From Terrabacter sp. Ter38 (GTDB lineage Bacteria; Actinomycetota; Actinomycetes; Actinomycetales; Dermatophilaceae), in assembly GCF_024519435.1 (NCBI RefSeq), contig NZ_JALJRZ010000008.1:124001-188000 (forward strand): a stretch of 64,000 bases of DNA, in the 5' to 3' direction. The notes below the pieces were generated by a model. The model saw nothing but the letters and a program-made list of their open reading frames with translations. It did no database searches and was not told the DNA's origin. The position numbers were made by a program, and so were the translations under genes. Below are positions 43,015-52,908 of the stretch, in pieces (the first letter of the stretch is position 1; each line of letters starts with the position of its first letter).

Positions 43015-45498
43015 TCATCCCGACACGGCGCGGACGCCGTCGGTGTCGCTGACGATCGCGACGTCGCCCTCGAGGTCGGTGCGGTGCACCTCGAACCCCC
43101 GCCCCTCCAGCGCCTGCACGGTCGCCGGCGCCGGGTGGCCGTAGTCGTTGCCGGCGCCGACGCTGATCAACGCGAGCCGCCCGTCGACGTGGTCGAGGAT
43201 GCGGTCATCGCGGTTGCTCGACCCGTGGTGCGCGACCTTGAGCACATCGACGCGCCCCCAGCGCTGCGGGTCGAGCTGAGACTCGTGGATCACCTGCGCT
43301 GCCGCCTCGCGCTCGATGTCGCCGGCGAGCAGAACGGTGAGTCCACGGACGTGCATCGTCATCACGACCGAGCCGTTGTTGGGCACCGATCCCGCGTCGA
43401 TGCGCCGGGCGGGCCACCAGACGTCGGCACCGACCTCGCCGACGGTGAGGCGCTCCCCGGTCCGCAGTGCGCCCAGCGGTATGCGGCGGGCCTGCGCGAG
43501 CCGGGCGACACGGGCCGCCTCGGCGGGCGGGTCGAGCACGGGCGAGGCCCGGATCTCGGCGACCGGGCGCTCGAGCACCGCAGCCAGTCCGCCGACGTGG
43601 TCGGCGTGGTAGTGGGTCAGCACCACGAGGTCGACGGCCGTCGCGCCGATGCGGTCGAGGCAGGCCCCCATCGGCTCGGGATCGGGCCCGGTGTCGACCA
43701 CGACGACGTGACCGCCGCCGTTGTCGACGACGAGCCCGTCGCCCTGACCGACGTCGCAGGCGATGAGGGCCCAGCCGGGCGGCGGCCAGGCGATCGGGGC
43801 TGTCGGCGCGGCGAACCCCGCGGCGAGCACGACCACGGCGACGGCCACCGTCGGTCGGTGCCTCGTGCGGAACCACGCCCAGGGCACCGTTGCGAGGACG
43901 CCGACGGTGACGACCGCGAGCAGGACCGCCGCGCCGGCCGAGTCACCCCAGGCGACGCTGCCGAAGGGCAGGTCGGCGCACCACCGGGCCACGGCCGCGA
44001 TGGCCTGGGCCGGGATCGCCGCCACCCACGCCAGGGCGGCCGCACCCGTGACCCAGACGACCGAGACGAGCGCGACGACGACACCGACGACCGTGGTCGG
44101 CGCGACGAAGGGCGCCGCGAGGAGGTTGGCGAGCACGGCGACGACCGAGACGCTTCCCTGCAGGGGCACGACGACCGGCGCACAGACGGCTTGGGCCGCG
44201 ACCGGGATCGCGAGGACGGGGCCCAACGGCTTGAGCGGACCGGGGAGCCTCCGGGAGATGACGCGTCCCCACGGCCGGGCGAGGACCAGCAGCCCGAGGG
44301 TGGCGATGCTCGACAGGGCGAAACCGTAGGAGCGCGACAGCCACGGGTCCCACACGAGCAGCGCGACGATCGCACCGGCGAGCGCCGGGATCCCCGCGCG
44401 GCGGCGCGACGTCGAGAGGGCGAGCAGCCCGACGAGCCCCATGACGGCGGCACGCACGACGCTGGGTTCGGGGCGGGCGAGGACGACGAAGCCGAGCAGT
44501 CCGAGCGCAGCCGCCGGCGGGCGCCAGCGTCGACGGATGCCGACGAGCCCGCAGAGCCACACGACGGTGGCGAGCACGAACGTGACGTTGCTGCCGGATA
44601 CCGCGCTGAGGTGGCTGAGACCCGTCTCGAGCATCGCCGCCGTGAGGTCGGGGGGCGTCTGTGAGGTGTCGCCGACGACGAGCGCCGGGACGAGACCGCG
44701 GGCGTCGGCCCAGAGGCCGGCGGTGGCCGCTCGGAGGCGCGCACGCACCGCATCGGCTGCCGCGAAGACCCCACCGGCGGACTCGACGACCTCGACGGCG
44801 CCCTTCGGGGTCGCCGTCGCGACGACGTCGTCACCGGGCTCGGCCGGTCCGAGCCGCACGACGGCCTCGACCTCGTCGTGCCACCGCAGCATCGACCACT
44901 GTGTGCCCCGTGCGATGACGAGCACGGGGGCGCTCACCGTCGTGGTGCGACCCCGCCCCGCGACCTGGGTCACGTCGAGGCGCAGGACACTGACGACCGG
45001 GGCGTCGGGTCGGTCCGCCCCCGCGCCGGTCCCGCTGCTCACCGCTCGGGGGTCGGCGGCCACCGTGGCCCGCACCGTGACCACGGCTCGCTCGGCGGCC
45101 AGTCCTTCGACCGGGCCTGCGGTCCGCACGGCTCGGTGACCGACGCCGGCGCCGAGCAGCAGGGCGAGCACGGCACACAGCGCCGCGACCCCGCGCAGGA
45201 CGGATCGACCGAGCACGGCGCCCCGCCACCTCGTCGCCCGGGCCGTCGCGCCTGCCGCGACACCGGTGGCGAGCGCTGCGAACGCGACCGTGGCCACGAG
45301 CCAGACGGGGGCGAGGAGGCCCCAGAAGGCCAGAGCAGGCCACGTGACCGCCACGGGCAGCAGGAGCCGCAGGTCGAGGTGTCGCGACGTGCGGGGCCGG
45401 ACCCGGCGCACCGTGTCGCGTCCGGTCAGCACGACGAGGGAGGGACCCCGGGGCGCCTGCTCGCGCTCCCTCGGGGCGTCCGGTGCCCACGACGTCAC
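43015..45498 (-). CDS. comEC: ComEC/Rec2 competence DNA channel
   Basis: An 827-residue membrane protein that carries single-stranded DNA across the cytoplasmic membrane. The N-terminal part has TM segments, then an OB-like DUF4131 region (about 110-230). The competence domain has LSAVSGSNVTFVLATVVWL and SRSYGFALSSIATLGLLVLARPW with many TMs. The C-terminal metallo-beta-lactamase domain is CDVGQGDGLVVDNGGGHVVVVDTGP, VVLTHYHADHVGG and LKVAHHGSSNRDD, with metal ligands intact. ATGA overlap with comEA. The usual downstream neighbour holA is absent here; the cupin gene is convergent 33 nt away. Confidence 0.95.
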   Translation of the reverse strand: MTSWAPDAPREREQAPRGPSLVVLTGRDTVRRVRPRTSRHLDLRLLLPVAVTWPALAFWGLLAPVWLVATVAFAALATGVAAGATARATRWRGAVLGRSVLRGVAALCAVLALLLGAGVGHRAVRTAGPVEGLAAERAVVTVRATVAADPRAVSSGTGAGADRPDAPVVSVLRLDVTQVAGRGRTTTVSAPVLVIARGTQWSMLRWHDEVEAVVRLGPAEPGDDVVATATPKGAVEVVESAGGVFAAADAVRARLRAATAGLWADARGLVPALVVGDTSQTPPDLTAAMLETGLSHLSAVSGSNVTFVLATVVWLCGLVGIRRRWRPPAAALGLLGFVVLARPEPSVVRAAVMGLVGLLALSTSRRRAGIPALAGAIVALLVWDPWLSRSYGFALSSIATLGLLVLARPWGRVISRRLPGPLKPLGPVLAIPVAAQAVCAPVVVPLQGSVSVVAVLANLLAAPFVAPTTVVGVVVALVSVVWVTGAAALAWVAAIPAQAIAAVARWCADLPFGSVAWGDSAGAAVLLAVVTVGVLATVPWAWFRTRHRPTVAVAVVVLAAGFAAPTAPIAWPPPGWALIACDVGQGDGLVVDNGGGHVVVVDTGPDPEPMGACLDRIGATAVDLVVLTHYHADHVGGLAAVLERPVAEIRASPVLDPPAEAARVARLAQARRIPLGALRTGERLTVGEVGADVWWPARRIDAGSVPNNGSVVMTMHVRGLTVLLAGDIEREAAAQVIHESQLDPQRWGRVDVLKVAHHGSSNRDDRILDHVDGRLALISVGAGNDYGHPAPATVQALEGRGFEVHRTDLEGDVAIVSDTDGVRAVSG

Positions 45499-46532
45499 AG
45501 CGTCACCTTGGGGCGTAGCTGGGCCATGAGCTTGTCGCCGATGCCGCTCACCTCACCGAGCTCGTCGATCGACGTGAAGCGACCGTGCTCCGTGCGCCAG
45601 TCGATGATCCGCTGGGCGAGCACCGGCCCCACGCCGGGCAGGGTGTCGAGGGCTGCGGCGTCGGCCGAGTTGAGGCTCACCGGGCCGTTCGAGCCACCGG
45701 ACGAGCCCGACGTGCCGGAGCCACCGGCGCCGACGGCCCCGCCATCCCCGGCCACTCCGGCTCCAGGAGCCACTGCCGGCGACTCCCCCGGCCTCAGCAC
45801 CCGGATCTGCTCGCCGTCCACGACGAGCCGCGCGAGGTTGAGGGCCGCGACGTCCGCGCCCGCGCGGGTGCCCCCGGCCGCCGAGATGGCATCTGCTACG
45901 CGGGCCCCCGGGCGGAGCCGCACGAGGCCAGGACGCACGACCTGCCCGACGACGTGCACGACGAGCTGCGCGCCGGACGTCGGGCCACCCATTGGGCCAC
46001 CCGCCGGGCCACCCGACGCCGCGCCGACCGACGGGCCCGTCGTCGCCCGGGCCGCCGCCGTCGCCGTCCCACCCACGATCTGGACCGATCTCGACGGTCC
46101 GGGCGCGACGTCCGGAGCGGACGCCGACCGTTCGGCCCACAGCACACGCAACACGAAGACACACCCCACGGCCACGACGAGAGCAAGCATCGAGACGACG
46201 GCCGCGCTGCTCACCCCACGCCTCCCGGTGCGCAGCTCGTCCGGGACCGTGAGAACGCCCGGCCGCCGCGCCCGACGAAGGTCGGCGTCGAGCCGCTCCA
46301 CCTCGTCGTCGTCCGTGGCCCGCTGGGTCAACCTCCGAACCGCCGACGCCACCGGGTTCTCGCCGACGGCCGCTCCGGGAGCACGAGGCACCCAGCCGCC
46401 GACCTCCTCCGACGCCGCCGCCGGAGCAGCGCGGGCACCGTCTTCCCCCGGCCCGGCCCGCGCCGCATCCACGCCGAGGATCCGGGCCACCCGCTCGAGG
46501 TCCGGCGGTCTCTGGGCGGGTCGGAACGGCAT
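45495..46532 (-). CDS. comEA: ComEA DNA receptor
   Basis: A 345-residue protein. A cytoplasmic N-terminus of about 110 residues and one TM segment (SAAVVSMLALVVAVGCVFVLRVLW) are followed by an SLBB domain (LVVHVVGQVVRPGLVRLRPGARVADAISAAGG), a Gly/Ser linker, and a paired helix-hairpin-helix (SLNSADAAALDTLPGVGPVLAQRIIDWR ... FTSIDELGEVSGIGDKLMAQL) that binds double-stranded DNA outside the membrane. The long N-terminus is typical of actinobacteria. Type IV pilus genes that would complete DNA uptake are not in the window. Confidence 0.95.
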   Translation of the reverse strand: MPFRPAQRPPDLERVARILGVDAARAGPGEDGARAAPAAASEEVGGWVPRAPGAAVGENPVASAVRRLTQRATDDDEVERLDADLRRARRPGVLTVPDELRTGRRGVSSAAVVSMLALVVAVGCVFVLRVLWAERSASAPDVAPGPSRSVQIVGGTATAAARATTGPSVGAASGGPAGGPMGGPTSGAQLVVHVVGQVVRPGLVRLRPGARVADAISAAGGTRAGADVAALNLARLVVDGEQIRVLRPGESPAVAPGAGVAGDGGAVGAGGSGTSGSSGGSNGPVSLNSADAAALDTLPGVGPVLAQRIIDWRTEHGRFTSIDELGEVSGIGDKLMAQLRPKVTL

Positions 46533-46687
46533 ACCCCGACGCTAGGAAGCCGGCCGCCCACCCGCCGCCGCCCCGGCACCTACTGGGGACAAGCCGACCC
46601 GGGCCCCAAGGGGTGTGGACGGCCACGGCCCGAGACGGCCCGCGCGTCGATTCACGCCCTCGCGCCCGGCTGGTCCAGACTGCTCCA

Positions 46688-47530
46688 ATGGCTCGGCACA
46701 TCATGACCCTCACCTGCGACGACCGACCCGGGATCGTGGCGGCCGTCTCCGCGGCGCTGCTCGCCGTCTCGGCCAACATCGTCGAGAACCAGCAGTACTC
46801 CGACGAGGACACCGACCTCTTCTTCATGCGCACCGTCTTCGACGCCGAGGCCCACGAGGTCGAGCAGGTCCTGGCCGCGATCCGCGAGAGCCCGGCCATC
46901 GCGCACCACCACCTCGCAGCACGGCCCGAGGACGAGCACTGCCGCACCGTCATCCTCGTCAGCAAGTTCGACCACTGCCTGCTCGACCTGCTCTACCGCT
47001 GGAAGTCGGGGGACCTGCCCATCGACATCGTCGGGGTCGTCGGCAACCACGAGGACTGCCGCGGGCTGGTCGAGTACTACGGCCTGCCCTTCACGGTCAT
47101 CCCCGTCACGAAGGACAGCAAGGCCGACGCCGAGGCCGAGCTCCTCCGTCTCGTCCAGGCGGAGGACGTCGGCCTCGTGGTCCTCGCGCGCTACATGCAG
47201 ATCCTCAGCGACGGGCTGTGCCGCGCGCTCGAGGGCCGGGCCATCAACATCCACCACTCCTTCCTGCCGGGCTTCAAGGGCGCCAAGCCCTACCACCAGG
47301 CGCACGACCGGGGGGTCAAGCTCATCGGCGCCTCGGCCCACTACGTCACGGCCGACCTCGACGAAGGCCCGATCATCGAGCAGGACGTCGTCCGCGTCAC
47401 GCACGCCGAGTCCCCCGAGCGGCTCGTCGCCATCGGCCGCGACGTCGAACGCCGGGTGCTCTCCCGCGCGGTCCGCGACCACGCCGAGTCCCGCGTCTTC
47501 CTCTCGGGCCGCCGCACCATCGTCTTCTGA
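46688..47530 (+). CDS. purU: Formyltetrahydrofolate deformylase
   Basis: A 280-residue enzyme hydrolysing 10-formyl-THF to THF and formate, balancing one-carbon pools. The N-terminal ACT domain is MTLTCDDRPGIVAAVSAALLAVSANIVENQQYSDEDTDLFFMRTVF. The hydrolase domain has SKFDHCLLDLLYRWKSGDLPIDIVGVVGNHEDC, LARYMQILSD and AINIHHSFLPGFKGAKPYHQAHDRGVKLIGASAHYVTADLDEGPII (Asn, His and Asp catalytic set). CAGACT lies 6 nt before the ATG, so the transcript may be leaderless. Confidence 0.95.
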   Translation: MARHIMTLTCDDRPGIVAAVSAALLAVSANIVENQQYSDEDTDLFFMRTVFDAEAHEVEQVLAAIRESPAIAHHHLAARPEDEHCRTVILVSKFDHCLLDLLYRWKSGDLPIDIVGVVGNHEDCRGLVEYYGLPFTVIPVTKDSKADAEAELLRLVQAEDVGLVVLARYMQILSDGLCRALEGRAINIHHSFLPGFKGAKPYHQAHDRGVKLIGASAHYVTADLDEGPIIEQDVVRVTHAESPERLVAIGRDVERRVLSRAVRDHAESRVFLSGRRTIVF

Positions 47531-47602
47531 GCGTCGGGCCGGACTCCGTATGCCGTGTGCCCGGCCACGCGGACGCCTGACCACGCTCGCTAGCGTGCTC
47601 CC

Positions 47603-48154
47603 ATGACTGGGTCCACGTTCGTCGTCGGTGAGCCGCACTTCGGTCGGTTCACCCGGACGGCGGAGGAGAACGAGGACGCCGTCGAGGCTGCTCGCACCGA
47701 CCTCGCGTCCGCCGTGGAGGCAGCGCCCGGCGACGGCGCGGGCGGTGCGGTGCTCGATGCCGCCGTCGACCTCGCCGAGGCGCTCACGATCGCCGGGCGG
47801 GAGCAGGAGGCCGTCGCGCTGGCTCGCCCGGCGGTCCACGTCGCCCGGGACACCGGACGGAGCGAGACGCTGCGCTGGGCGCTCCTCGTGCTCGCGACGG
47901 CCGAGCACTACGCCGACGAGGCCGCCGCCGCCGAGGAGGACTTCCGTGAGGCGCTCGAGCTCGCCCGCTCGTCGGGCGACCGGGTCCTCGAGCACTACAC
48001 GTTGCACCACCTGGGCCGGTTCCTCGTCGATGCTGGGCGCACCGACGAGGCTGTCGTGTGCTTCGAGGCGTGCCTCGTGATCCGCGAGGAGCAGGGCGAG
48101 CCCCGCGCGACGTCGACCCGCGCGGCGCTCGCAGCCCTGACCGCCAAGCCTTGA
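47603..48154 (+). CDS. TPR-repeat protein, unknown function
   Basis: A 183-residue soluble helical protein with about three TPR-like units: DLAEALTIAGREQEAVALARPAVHVARDTG, LATAEHYADEAAAAEEDFREALELARSSGD and HHLGRFLVDAGRTDEAVVCFEACLVIREEQG. It is probably a protein-interaction scaffold. TAGCGT ends 6 nt before the ATG (leaderless layout). No partner can be named; the neighbours are purU and, convergent, plsY. Confidence 0.75.
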   Translation: MTGSTFVVGEPHFGRFTRTAEENEDAVEAARTDLASAVEAAPGDGAGGAVLDAAVDLAEALTIAGREQEAVALARPAVHVARDTGRSETLRWALLVLATAEHYADEAAAAEEDFREALELARSSGDRVLEHYTLHHLGRFLVDAGRTDEAVVCFEACLVIREEQGEPRATSTRAALAALTAKP

Positions 48155-48299
48155 CGCGCCCACCAGGCACCTGTCCCCGCCATGGTGACCCCCGAGTGGA
48201 GTCTCCGAACGCAGACCCGAGGAGTCGGCGTCGTCTGCCGACCGCGCCAGACTGCCGTCAGACTCGTGGGACGCAGCGGTCGAAGTGGGACGAAGCCAC

Positions 48300-48902
48300 T
48301 CAGGGCAGGTGCCGCTGACGCCACCAGCCGATGACGTTGTTCTTGTGTCGAGCCAGGACGAGCAGCCCGATCGCCATGAGCCACAAGCCAGTCCACACGT
48401 CGCCAGGTGCGTGGCCCGTCCAGATGAGGACGGCGACGACGAGCATCGCGAGGGCGCCGAAGATCGATCCGGCCGCCACCCAGCGGGTGAGGGCGACGGC
48501 GACGGCGAAGACCACGACGACGACGAGTGCCACCCAGGGGTGCACTCCGAGGATCGCTCCGAGCGTCGTCGCGACACCCTTGCCACCGCGTCCCTTGAGG
48601 AAGGGTGACCAGATGTGTCCGAGCACCGCGGCGATGCCGACGGCGTAGGCCGCGTGGGGGCCGAAGAGGTGGCCGGCGACGAAGGTCGGGACGAGACCCT
48701 TGAGGACGTCGAGCACGCCGACGACGACACCCCACTTGCGGCCGAGCACCCGGCCGGCGTTCGTCGCGCCCGGGTTGCCCGACCCGGACGAGGCGAGGTC
48801 CGTGCCGAGGAGGCGGGCGATCATCGTCGCCGGGTTGAGCGAGCCGACGAGGAAGGCGGCGACCACTCCTCCCGCCCAGGCGAGAACCGTGCCGACGTTC
48901 AC
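48300..48902 (-). CDS. plsY: Glycerol-3-phosphate acyltransferase PlsY
   Basis: A 200-residue membrane enzyme using acyl-phosphate to acylate glycerol-3-phosphate, the first step of phospholipid synthesis. Signatures are GSLNPATMIARLLGTDLASSGSGNPGATNAGRVLGRKWG, GHIWSPFLKGRGGKGVATTLG and RHKNNVIGWWR. GTG start overlaps the TGA of the DegV gene (GTGA). DegV-type proteins bind fatty acids in the FakAB kinase that makes acyl-phosphate, the substrate of PlsY, so the coupling is functionally coherent. Confidence 0.95.
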   Translation of the reverse strand: MNVGTVLAWAGGVVAAFLVGSLNPATMIARLLGTDLASSGSGNPGATNAGRVLGRKWGVVVGVLDVLKGLVPTFVAGHLFGPHAAYAVGIAAVLGHIWSPFLKGRGGKGVATTLGAILGVHPWVALVVVVVFAVAVALTRWVAAGSIFGALAMLVVAVLIWTGHAPGDVWTGLWLMAIGLLVLARHKNNVIGWWRQRHLP

Positions 48903-49795
48903 GACCCGGAGACCTCGCCGGGTGACGGACGGTCCGGCAGCGGGTCGCCGGGACGTGGGCTGACGGCGATCGCCACGGTGCCGGGCCCCACGTGGGCGCC
49001 GACGACGGCGCCGAGCTCGACGACGAGCACCGTGGGCGAGCCCGGGACCATCGTGCGCAGCTGTGACGCGATCTGGTCGGCGCGGACGGGTGCGTCGAGA
49101 TGGTGCACGGCGATGTCGACCGCGAGGCCGCCCTGCTCGACCTGCTCGACGACCATCGCCTCGATGCGGGCCACCGCACGCGCCGACGTGCGGACCTTCT
49201 CGACCGGCACGATGCGGCCACCACGCACGGCGAGGATCGGCTTGATGGCGAGGGCCGACCCGAGCAGGGCCGACGCGGCGCCGATCCGGCCGCCACGCCG
49301 GAGGTGCTCGAGCGTGTCGACGTAGAAGAGGACGCCCGAGGACTGGAGCCGCGAGCGCACGGCGTCGAGGATGGCCGTCACGTCGGCGCCCCCGGCGGCC
49401 GCCTCGGCCGCGGCCACGACGGCGAATCCCATGGCCATGCCGATGGTCTCGCTGTCGACGACCTCGACCGGGACCGGGGCCTCGGCCGCCGCGAGCCGGG
49501 CCGCCTCGACGGTGCCCGACATCTGCGACGACAGGTGGATCGACACGATCGCGGTCGCGCCCTCGTCCGCGAGCCGTTGGTACGTCTCGGCGAACACCTG
49601 CGGCGTCGGGCGCGACGTCGTGACGATGGTGTACTCGCGCAAGGCCGCCGCGACCCGCTCGGCCGAGACGTCCCGGCCTTCGACGTGGTCGCGACCCCCG
49701 ACGACGACGTGGAGCGGGACGACCTCGATGCCGTGCTCCTCGAGGACCTCACCGGGCAGGTAGGCCGTCGAGTCGGTGACGATCCTCGTGGTCAC
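48899..49795 (-). CDS. DegV-family fatty-acid-binding protein (FakB-like)
   Basis: A 298-residue DegV-fold protein. Motifs are IVTDSTAYLPGEVLEEHGIEVVPLHVVVGG, TIVTTSRPTPQVFAETYQRLADEGATAIVSIHLSSQMSGTVEAARLAA and LRRGGRIGAASALLGSALAIKPILAVRGG. These proteins carry a fatty acid to the FakA kinase. FakA is not in the window. GTG start with GGGAGCGGGAC upstream. It follows leuS by 33 nt and overlaps plsY, so leuS-degV-plsY is probably one operon. Confidence 0.92.
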   Translation of the reverse strand: MTTRIVTDSTAYLPGEVLEEHGIEVVPLHVVVGGRDHVEGRDVSAERVAAALREYTIVTTSRPTPQVFAETYQRLADEGATAIVSIHLSSQMSGTVEAARLAAAEAPVPVEVVDSETIGMAMGFAVVAAAEAAAGGADVTAILDAVRSRLQSSGVLFYVDTLEHLRRGGRIGAASALLGSALAIKPILAVRGGRIVPVEKVRTSARAVARIEAMVVEQVEQGGLAVDIAVHHLDAPVRADQIASQLRTMVPGSPTVLVVELGAVVGAHVGPGTVAIAVSPRPGDPLPDRPSPGEVSGS

Positions 49796-49828
49796 GTCCC
49801 GCTCCCTCCGTCGTCGGTCAGCAGCTCG

Positions 49829-52768
49829 TCACATCGGGACGACGTTGACGAGCTTCGGCGCCCGCACGATGACGGTGCGGATGCCGCCCTCCGTCGCCGC
49901 CCTCACCTTGTCACGACCCAGCGCCAGCTCGCGCAGGTCGTCCTCGGATATGTCGGGGCTCACCTCGACGCGGTCGCGCACCTTGCCCTTGATCTGGATG
50001 ACGCAGGTGACCTGGTCCTCGACGATCTTCGTGGGGTCGCTGACGGGGAACGCGGCATACGCCACCCCACCGCCGTGACCGAGGCGCTGCCACATCTCCT
50101 CCGCGATGTGCGGGGCCACGGGAGCGAGCATGAGCACCATCGCCTCGACGACCTCGCGCGGCGGGGCGTCGAGCTTCGTCACCGCGTTGTTGAGCTCGAT
50201 GAGCTTGGCGATGGCCGTGTTGAAGCGCAGTCCCTCGAAGTCCTCGCGGACCCCGGCGATCGCCTGGTGCAGCTGCGTCGTCAGGGCTTGGTCGAGCGGC
50301 GCGTCGACGACCCGCACCTCGCCCGTCGACTCGTCGATGACGTTGCGCCACAGGCGCTGCAGGAAGCGCTGGCTGCCGACGACGGCGCGGATCTCCCACG
50401 GCTTGCTCAGCTCGAGCGGGCCCATCGACATCTCGTAGACGCGGAAGGTGTCGGCGCCGTACGCGTCGTACATCTCGTCGGGGCTGACGGAGTTCTTCAG
50501 CGACTTGCCGATCTTGCCGTACTCGCGAAAGACCTGCTGCCCCTGCCACGTGAACGTCGGCTCGGCGCCGTGGCTGCCCGGGTGCTCCTCGACCTCGGAC
50601 GCGGTGACGTACTGCCCGCGGCTGTCGGTGTAGGCGTACGCCTGGATGTACCCCTGCGAGAAGTACTTCCGGAAGGGCTCCTCGCTGTGCACGTGGCCGA
50701 GGTCGAAGAGCACCTTGTGCCAGAAGCGGGCGTAGAGCAGGTGCAGCACGGCGTGCTCGACGCCGCCGACGTAGAGGTCGACGCCGCCGGGGTCGCGGGT
50801 GCCGGCCGGGGCGCCCTCCACCGGGGTGTCGTGGCGGCCCATCCAGTACGCCTCGTTGGCCGGGTCGACGAACGTGTCGTGGTTGGCCGGGTCGAGGTAG
50901 CGCAGGTAGTACCAGCACGAGCCGGCCCAGTTGGGCATGGTGTTCGTCTCGCGGCGGAACGTCCGCAGGCCGCGGCCGTCGCCGAGGTCCTGCTCGACCT
51001 CGACCCACTCGGGCACGCGCGACAGCGGCGGCTCGGGGCTGCTCTGCGAGTCGTCGGGGTCGAACGTCTTGGGGCTGTAGTCCGGCACGTCCGGGAGGGT
51101 CAGCGGCAGCTCGTCGTCGGGGACGGCATACGCGACGCCGTCCTCGTCGAACATGATCGGGAAGGGCTCGCCCCAGTAGCGCTGGCGGCTGAAGAGCCAG
51201 TCGCGGATCCGGTAGCTGATGGTGCCCTGGCCGATGCCCTCGTCCTCGAGGAACGCGATGATGCGCGCCTTGGCCTCGGCGACGTGCAGCCCGTCCAGCG
51301 AGATGCGGTCGTTGGCGGAGTTGATCGCCACGCCGTCGCCGAGGAACGGCTCGTCGTCGGGGTGGCCCTCGGTGGGCTGGACGGTGCGGATGATCGGGAT
51401 GTCGAACTTCTCGGCGAACTCCCAGTCGCGGGTGTCCTGCCCGGGCACGGCCATGATGGCCCCGGTGCCGTAGCCCATCAGGACGTAGTCGGCGACGAAG
51501 ATCGGGATGCGCTCTCCCGTCAAGGGATTCGTAGCCCACGACCCGGTGAAGACACCGGTCTTGTCCTTGCCCTCGGTCTGGCGTTCGACGTCACCCTTGC
51601 GAGACGCGGCGAGCTGGTATGCCGTCACGGCCTCCTTCGGGCTCGCGCTCGCGTCGGCGTCCGCGCCGGTCCAGGCGTCGTTGGTGCCCTCTGGCCAGCC
51701 GCCGGCCGGCACGAGCGCGTCGACGAGCGGGTGCTCCGGCGCGATGACCATGAAGGTCGCGCCGAAGATCGTGTCGGGGCGCGTCGTGAAGACGTCGATG
51801 CCGTCCGCCTCGCCCGTGCCGGTGACGACGGGGAAGGTGACGCGGGCGCCCTTGGACCGACCGATCCAGTTGCGCTGCATGAGCTTGACCTTCTCGGGCC
51901 AGTCGACGCCGTCGAGGTCGTCGGCCAGACGGTCGGCGTACGCGGTGATGCGCATCTTCCACTGTGTGAGGTTGCGGCGGAACACGGGGTAGTTGCCGCG
52001 CTCGGAGCGCCCCTCGTTCGTGACCTCCTCGTTGGAGAGCACCGTGCCGAGGCCCGGGCACCAGTTGACCGGGGCCTCGTCGGTGTAGGCGAGGCGGTGG
52101 CCCTCGAGGACCTTGGCGCGCTCGGTCGCGGACAGGTCGGCCCAGCCGCGACCGTCGGCGTCGACGACCGCGCGACGGCCGGACTCGAACTCCTCGACCA
52201 GCTCGCTGATGGGGCGAGCCTTGCCGCGGCCACCGTCCTCGCGCACGGCGTCGGCGTCGTACCACGCGTCCCAGATCTGCAGAAAGATCCACTGCGTCCA
52301 GCGGTAGTAGTCGTCGTCGATCGTCGCGAAGGTGCGGCGGTTGTCGAAGCCCAGCCCGAGTCGGCGCAGCTGGCGTTTCATGTTCGTCATGTTCTCCTCG
52401 GTGGTCTTCCGAGGGTGCTGCCCGGTCTGGACGGCGTACTGCTCGGCGGGCAGGCCGAACGCGTCGTAGCCGAGGGCGTGCAGGACGTTCTTGCCGAGCA
52501 TCCGGTGGAAGCGGCTGTAGACGTCGGTCGCGATGTAGCCGAGCGGGTGGCCGACGTGCAGGCCGACACCCGAGGGGTAGGGGAACATGTCGAGGACGAC
52601 GAGCTTCTCACCGCGCGCCGCGACCTTCTCCGGCTCGGCCCAGGGGCCGGCGGGGTTGGGGGCGTTGAACGTGCCCTCCTCCTCCCACCGGTCCTGCCAG
52701 GAGGTCTCGATCTGCTGCGCCATCGCCGCGGTGTACCGGAACGGGTTCTCGGATGTCTGCTCGCTCAT
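49829..52768 (-). CDS. leuS: Leucyl-tRNA synthetase
   Basis: A 979-residue class I synthetase. The HIGH motif is [10 protein letters not shown] and the KMSKS motif is [13 protein letters not shown]. The CP1 editing domain is present ([48 protein letters not shown]). [16 protein letters not shown] and the C-terminal [13 protein letters not shown] are typical. Start ATG 52768 has AGAGAAGAC upstream. The 5' leader encodes a Leu-rich peptide and an intrinsic terminator (see 52797-52908), so expression is probably controlled by the charging level of tRNA-Leu. Confidence 0.97.
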   Translation of the reverse strand: MSEQTSENPFRYTAAMAQQIETSWQDRWEEEGTFNAPNPAGPWAEPEKVAARGEKLVVLDMFPYPSGVGLHVGHPLGYIATDVYSRFHRMLGKNVLHALGYDAFGLPAEQYAVQTGQHPRKTTEENMTNMKRQLRRLGLGFDNRRTFATIDDDYYRWTQWIFLQIWDAWYDADAVREDGGRGKARPISELVEEFESGRRAVVDADGRGWADLSATERAKVLEGHRLAYTDEAPVNWCPGLGTVLSNEEVTNEGRSERGNYPVFRRNLTQWKMRITAYADRLADDLDGVDWPEKVKLMQRNWIGRSKGARVTFPVVTGTGEADGIDVFTTRPDTIFGATFMVIAPEHPLVDALVPAGGWPEGTNDAWTGADADASASPKEAVTAYQLAASRKGDVERQTEGKDKTGVFTGSWATNPLTGERIPIFVADYVLMGYGTGAIMAVPGQDTRDWEFAEKFDIPIIRTVQPTEGHPDDEPFLGDGVAINSANDRISLDGLHVAEAKARIIAFLEDEGIGQGTISYRIRDWLFSRQRYWGEPFPIMFDEDGVAYAVPDDELPLTLPDVPDYSPKTFDPDDSQSSPEPPLSRVPEWVEVEQDLGDGRGLRTFRRETNTMPNWAGSCWYYLRYLDPANHDTFVDPANEAYWMGRHDTPVEGAPAGTRDPGGVDLYVGGVEHAVLHLLYARFWHKVLFDLGHVHSEEPFRKYFSQGYIQAYAYTDSRGQYVTASEVEEHPGSHGAEPTFTWQGQQVFREYGKIGKSLKNSVSPDEMYDAYGADTFRVYEMSMGPLELSKPWEIRAVVGSQRFLQRLWRNVIDESTGEVRVVDAPLDQALTTQLHQAIAGVREDFEGLRFNTAIAKLIELNNAVTKLDAPPREVVEAMVLMLAPVAPHIAEEMWQRLGHGGGVAYAAFPVSDPTKIVEDQVTCVIQIKGKVRDRVEVSPDISEDDLRELALGRDKVRAATEGGIRTVIVRAPKLVNVVPM

Positions 52769-52796
52769 GTCTTCTCTTTCGTCGCTGCTCGGTCTG

Positions 52797-52908
52797 GGCA
52801 AAAGAAAACCCCTCGCACAGGAGGGGAAGCCGCGTTGATGTCGGGAGTCCCGACCTTCGTCAACGCGGCTGCGGAAGGAGCAGCAGGCCAGCCATGCGCC
52901 CAAGGTTA
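52797..52908 (-). promoter_or_regulatory. leuS transcription attenuator leader
   Basis: Reading the minus strand: a -10 TAACCT (52908-52903), then a leader ORF at 52895-52860. Its last 11 nt, AGCCGCGTTGA (52870-52860), pair perfectly with TCAACGCGGCT (52838-52828), enclosing a 6-bp hairpin (GTCGGG/CCCGAC). Then comes an intrinsic terminator: CCCCTC-CTGTGC-GAGGGG (52826-52809) followed by a T-rich tract TTTTCTTTT (52808-52800). The terminator ends 31 nt before the leuS ATG, too close to be only the end of the previous gene. Ribosome-mediated leuS attenuation has been predicted before in some Streptomyces. Confidence 0.82.
52860..52895 (-). CDS. leuS leader peptide [11 protein letters not shown]
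   Basis: Eleven codons: ATG GCT GGC CTG CTG, then CTC CTT CCG CAG CCG CGT and TGA. Four consecutive Leu codons include CTT, which is rare in DNA of this GC content. The ATG lies 7 nt past the -10, so translation is probably leaderless. The ribosome position on the Leu codons would decide which downstream RNA structure forms. Confidence 0.8.
   Translation of the reverse strand: MAGLLLLPQPR

Noticed and set aside
43015-43015. Expected holA downstream of comEC
   Set aside because: Searched by eye and absent; the downstream gene is a convergent cupin, so holA must lie elsewhere.
52797-52908. T-box riboswitch upstream of leuS
   Set aside because: No T-box consensus (AGGGTGGNACCGCG) or specifier stem; the Leu-rich ORF plus terminator fits ribosome-mediated attenuation better.
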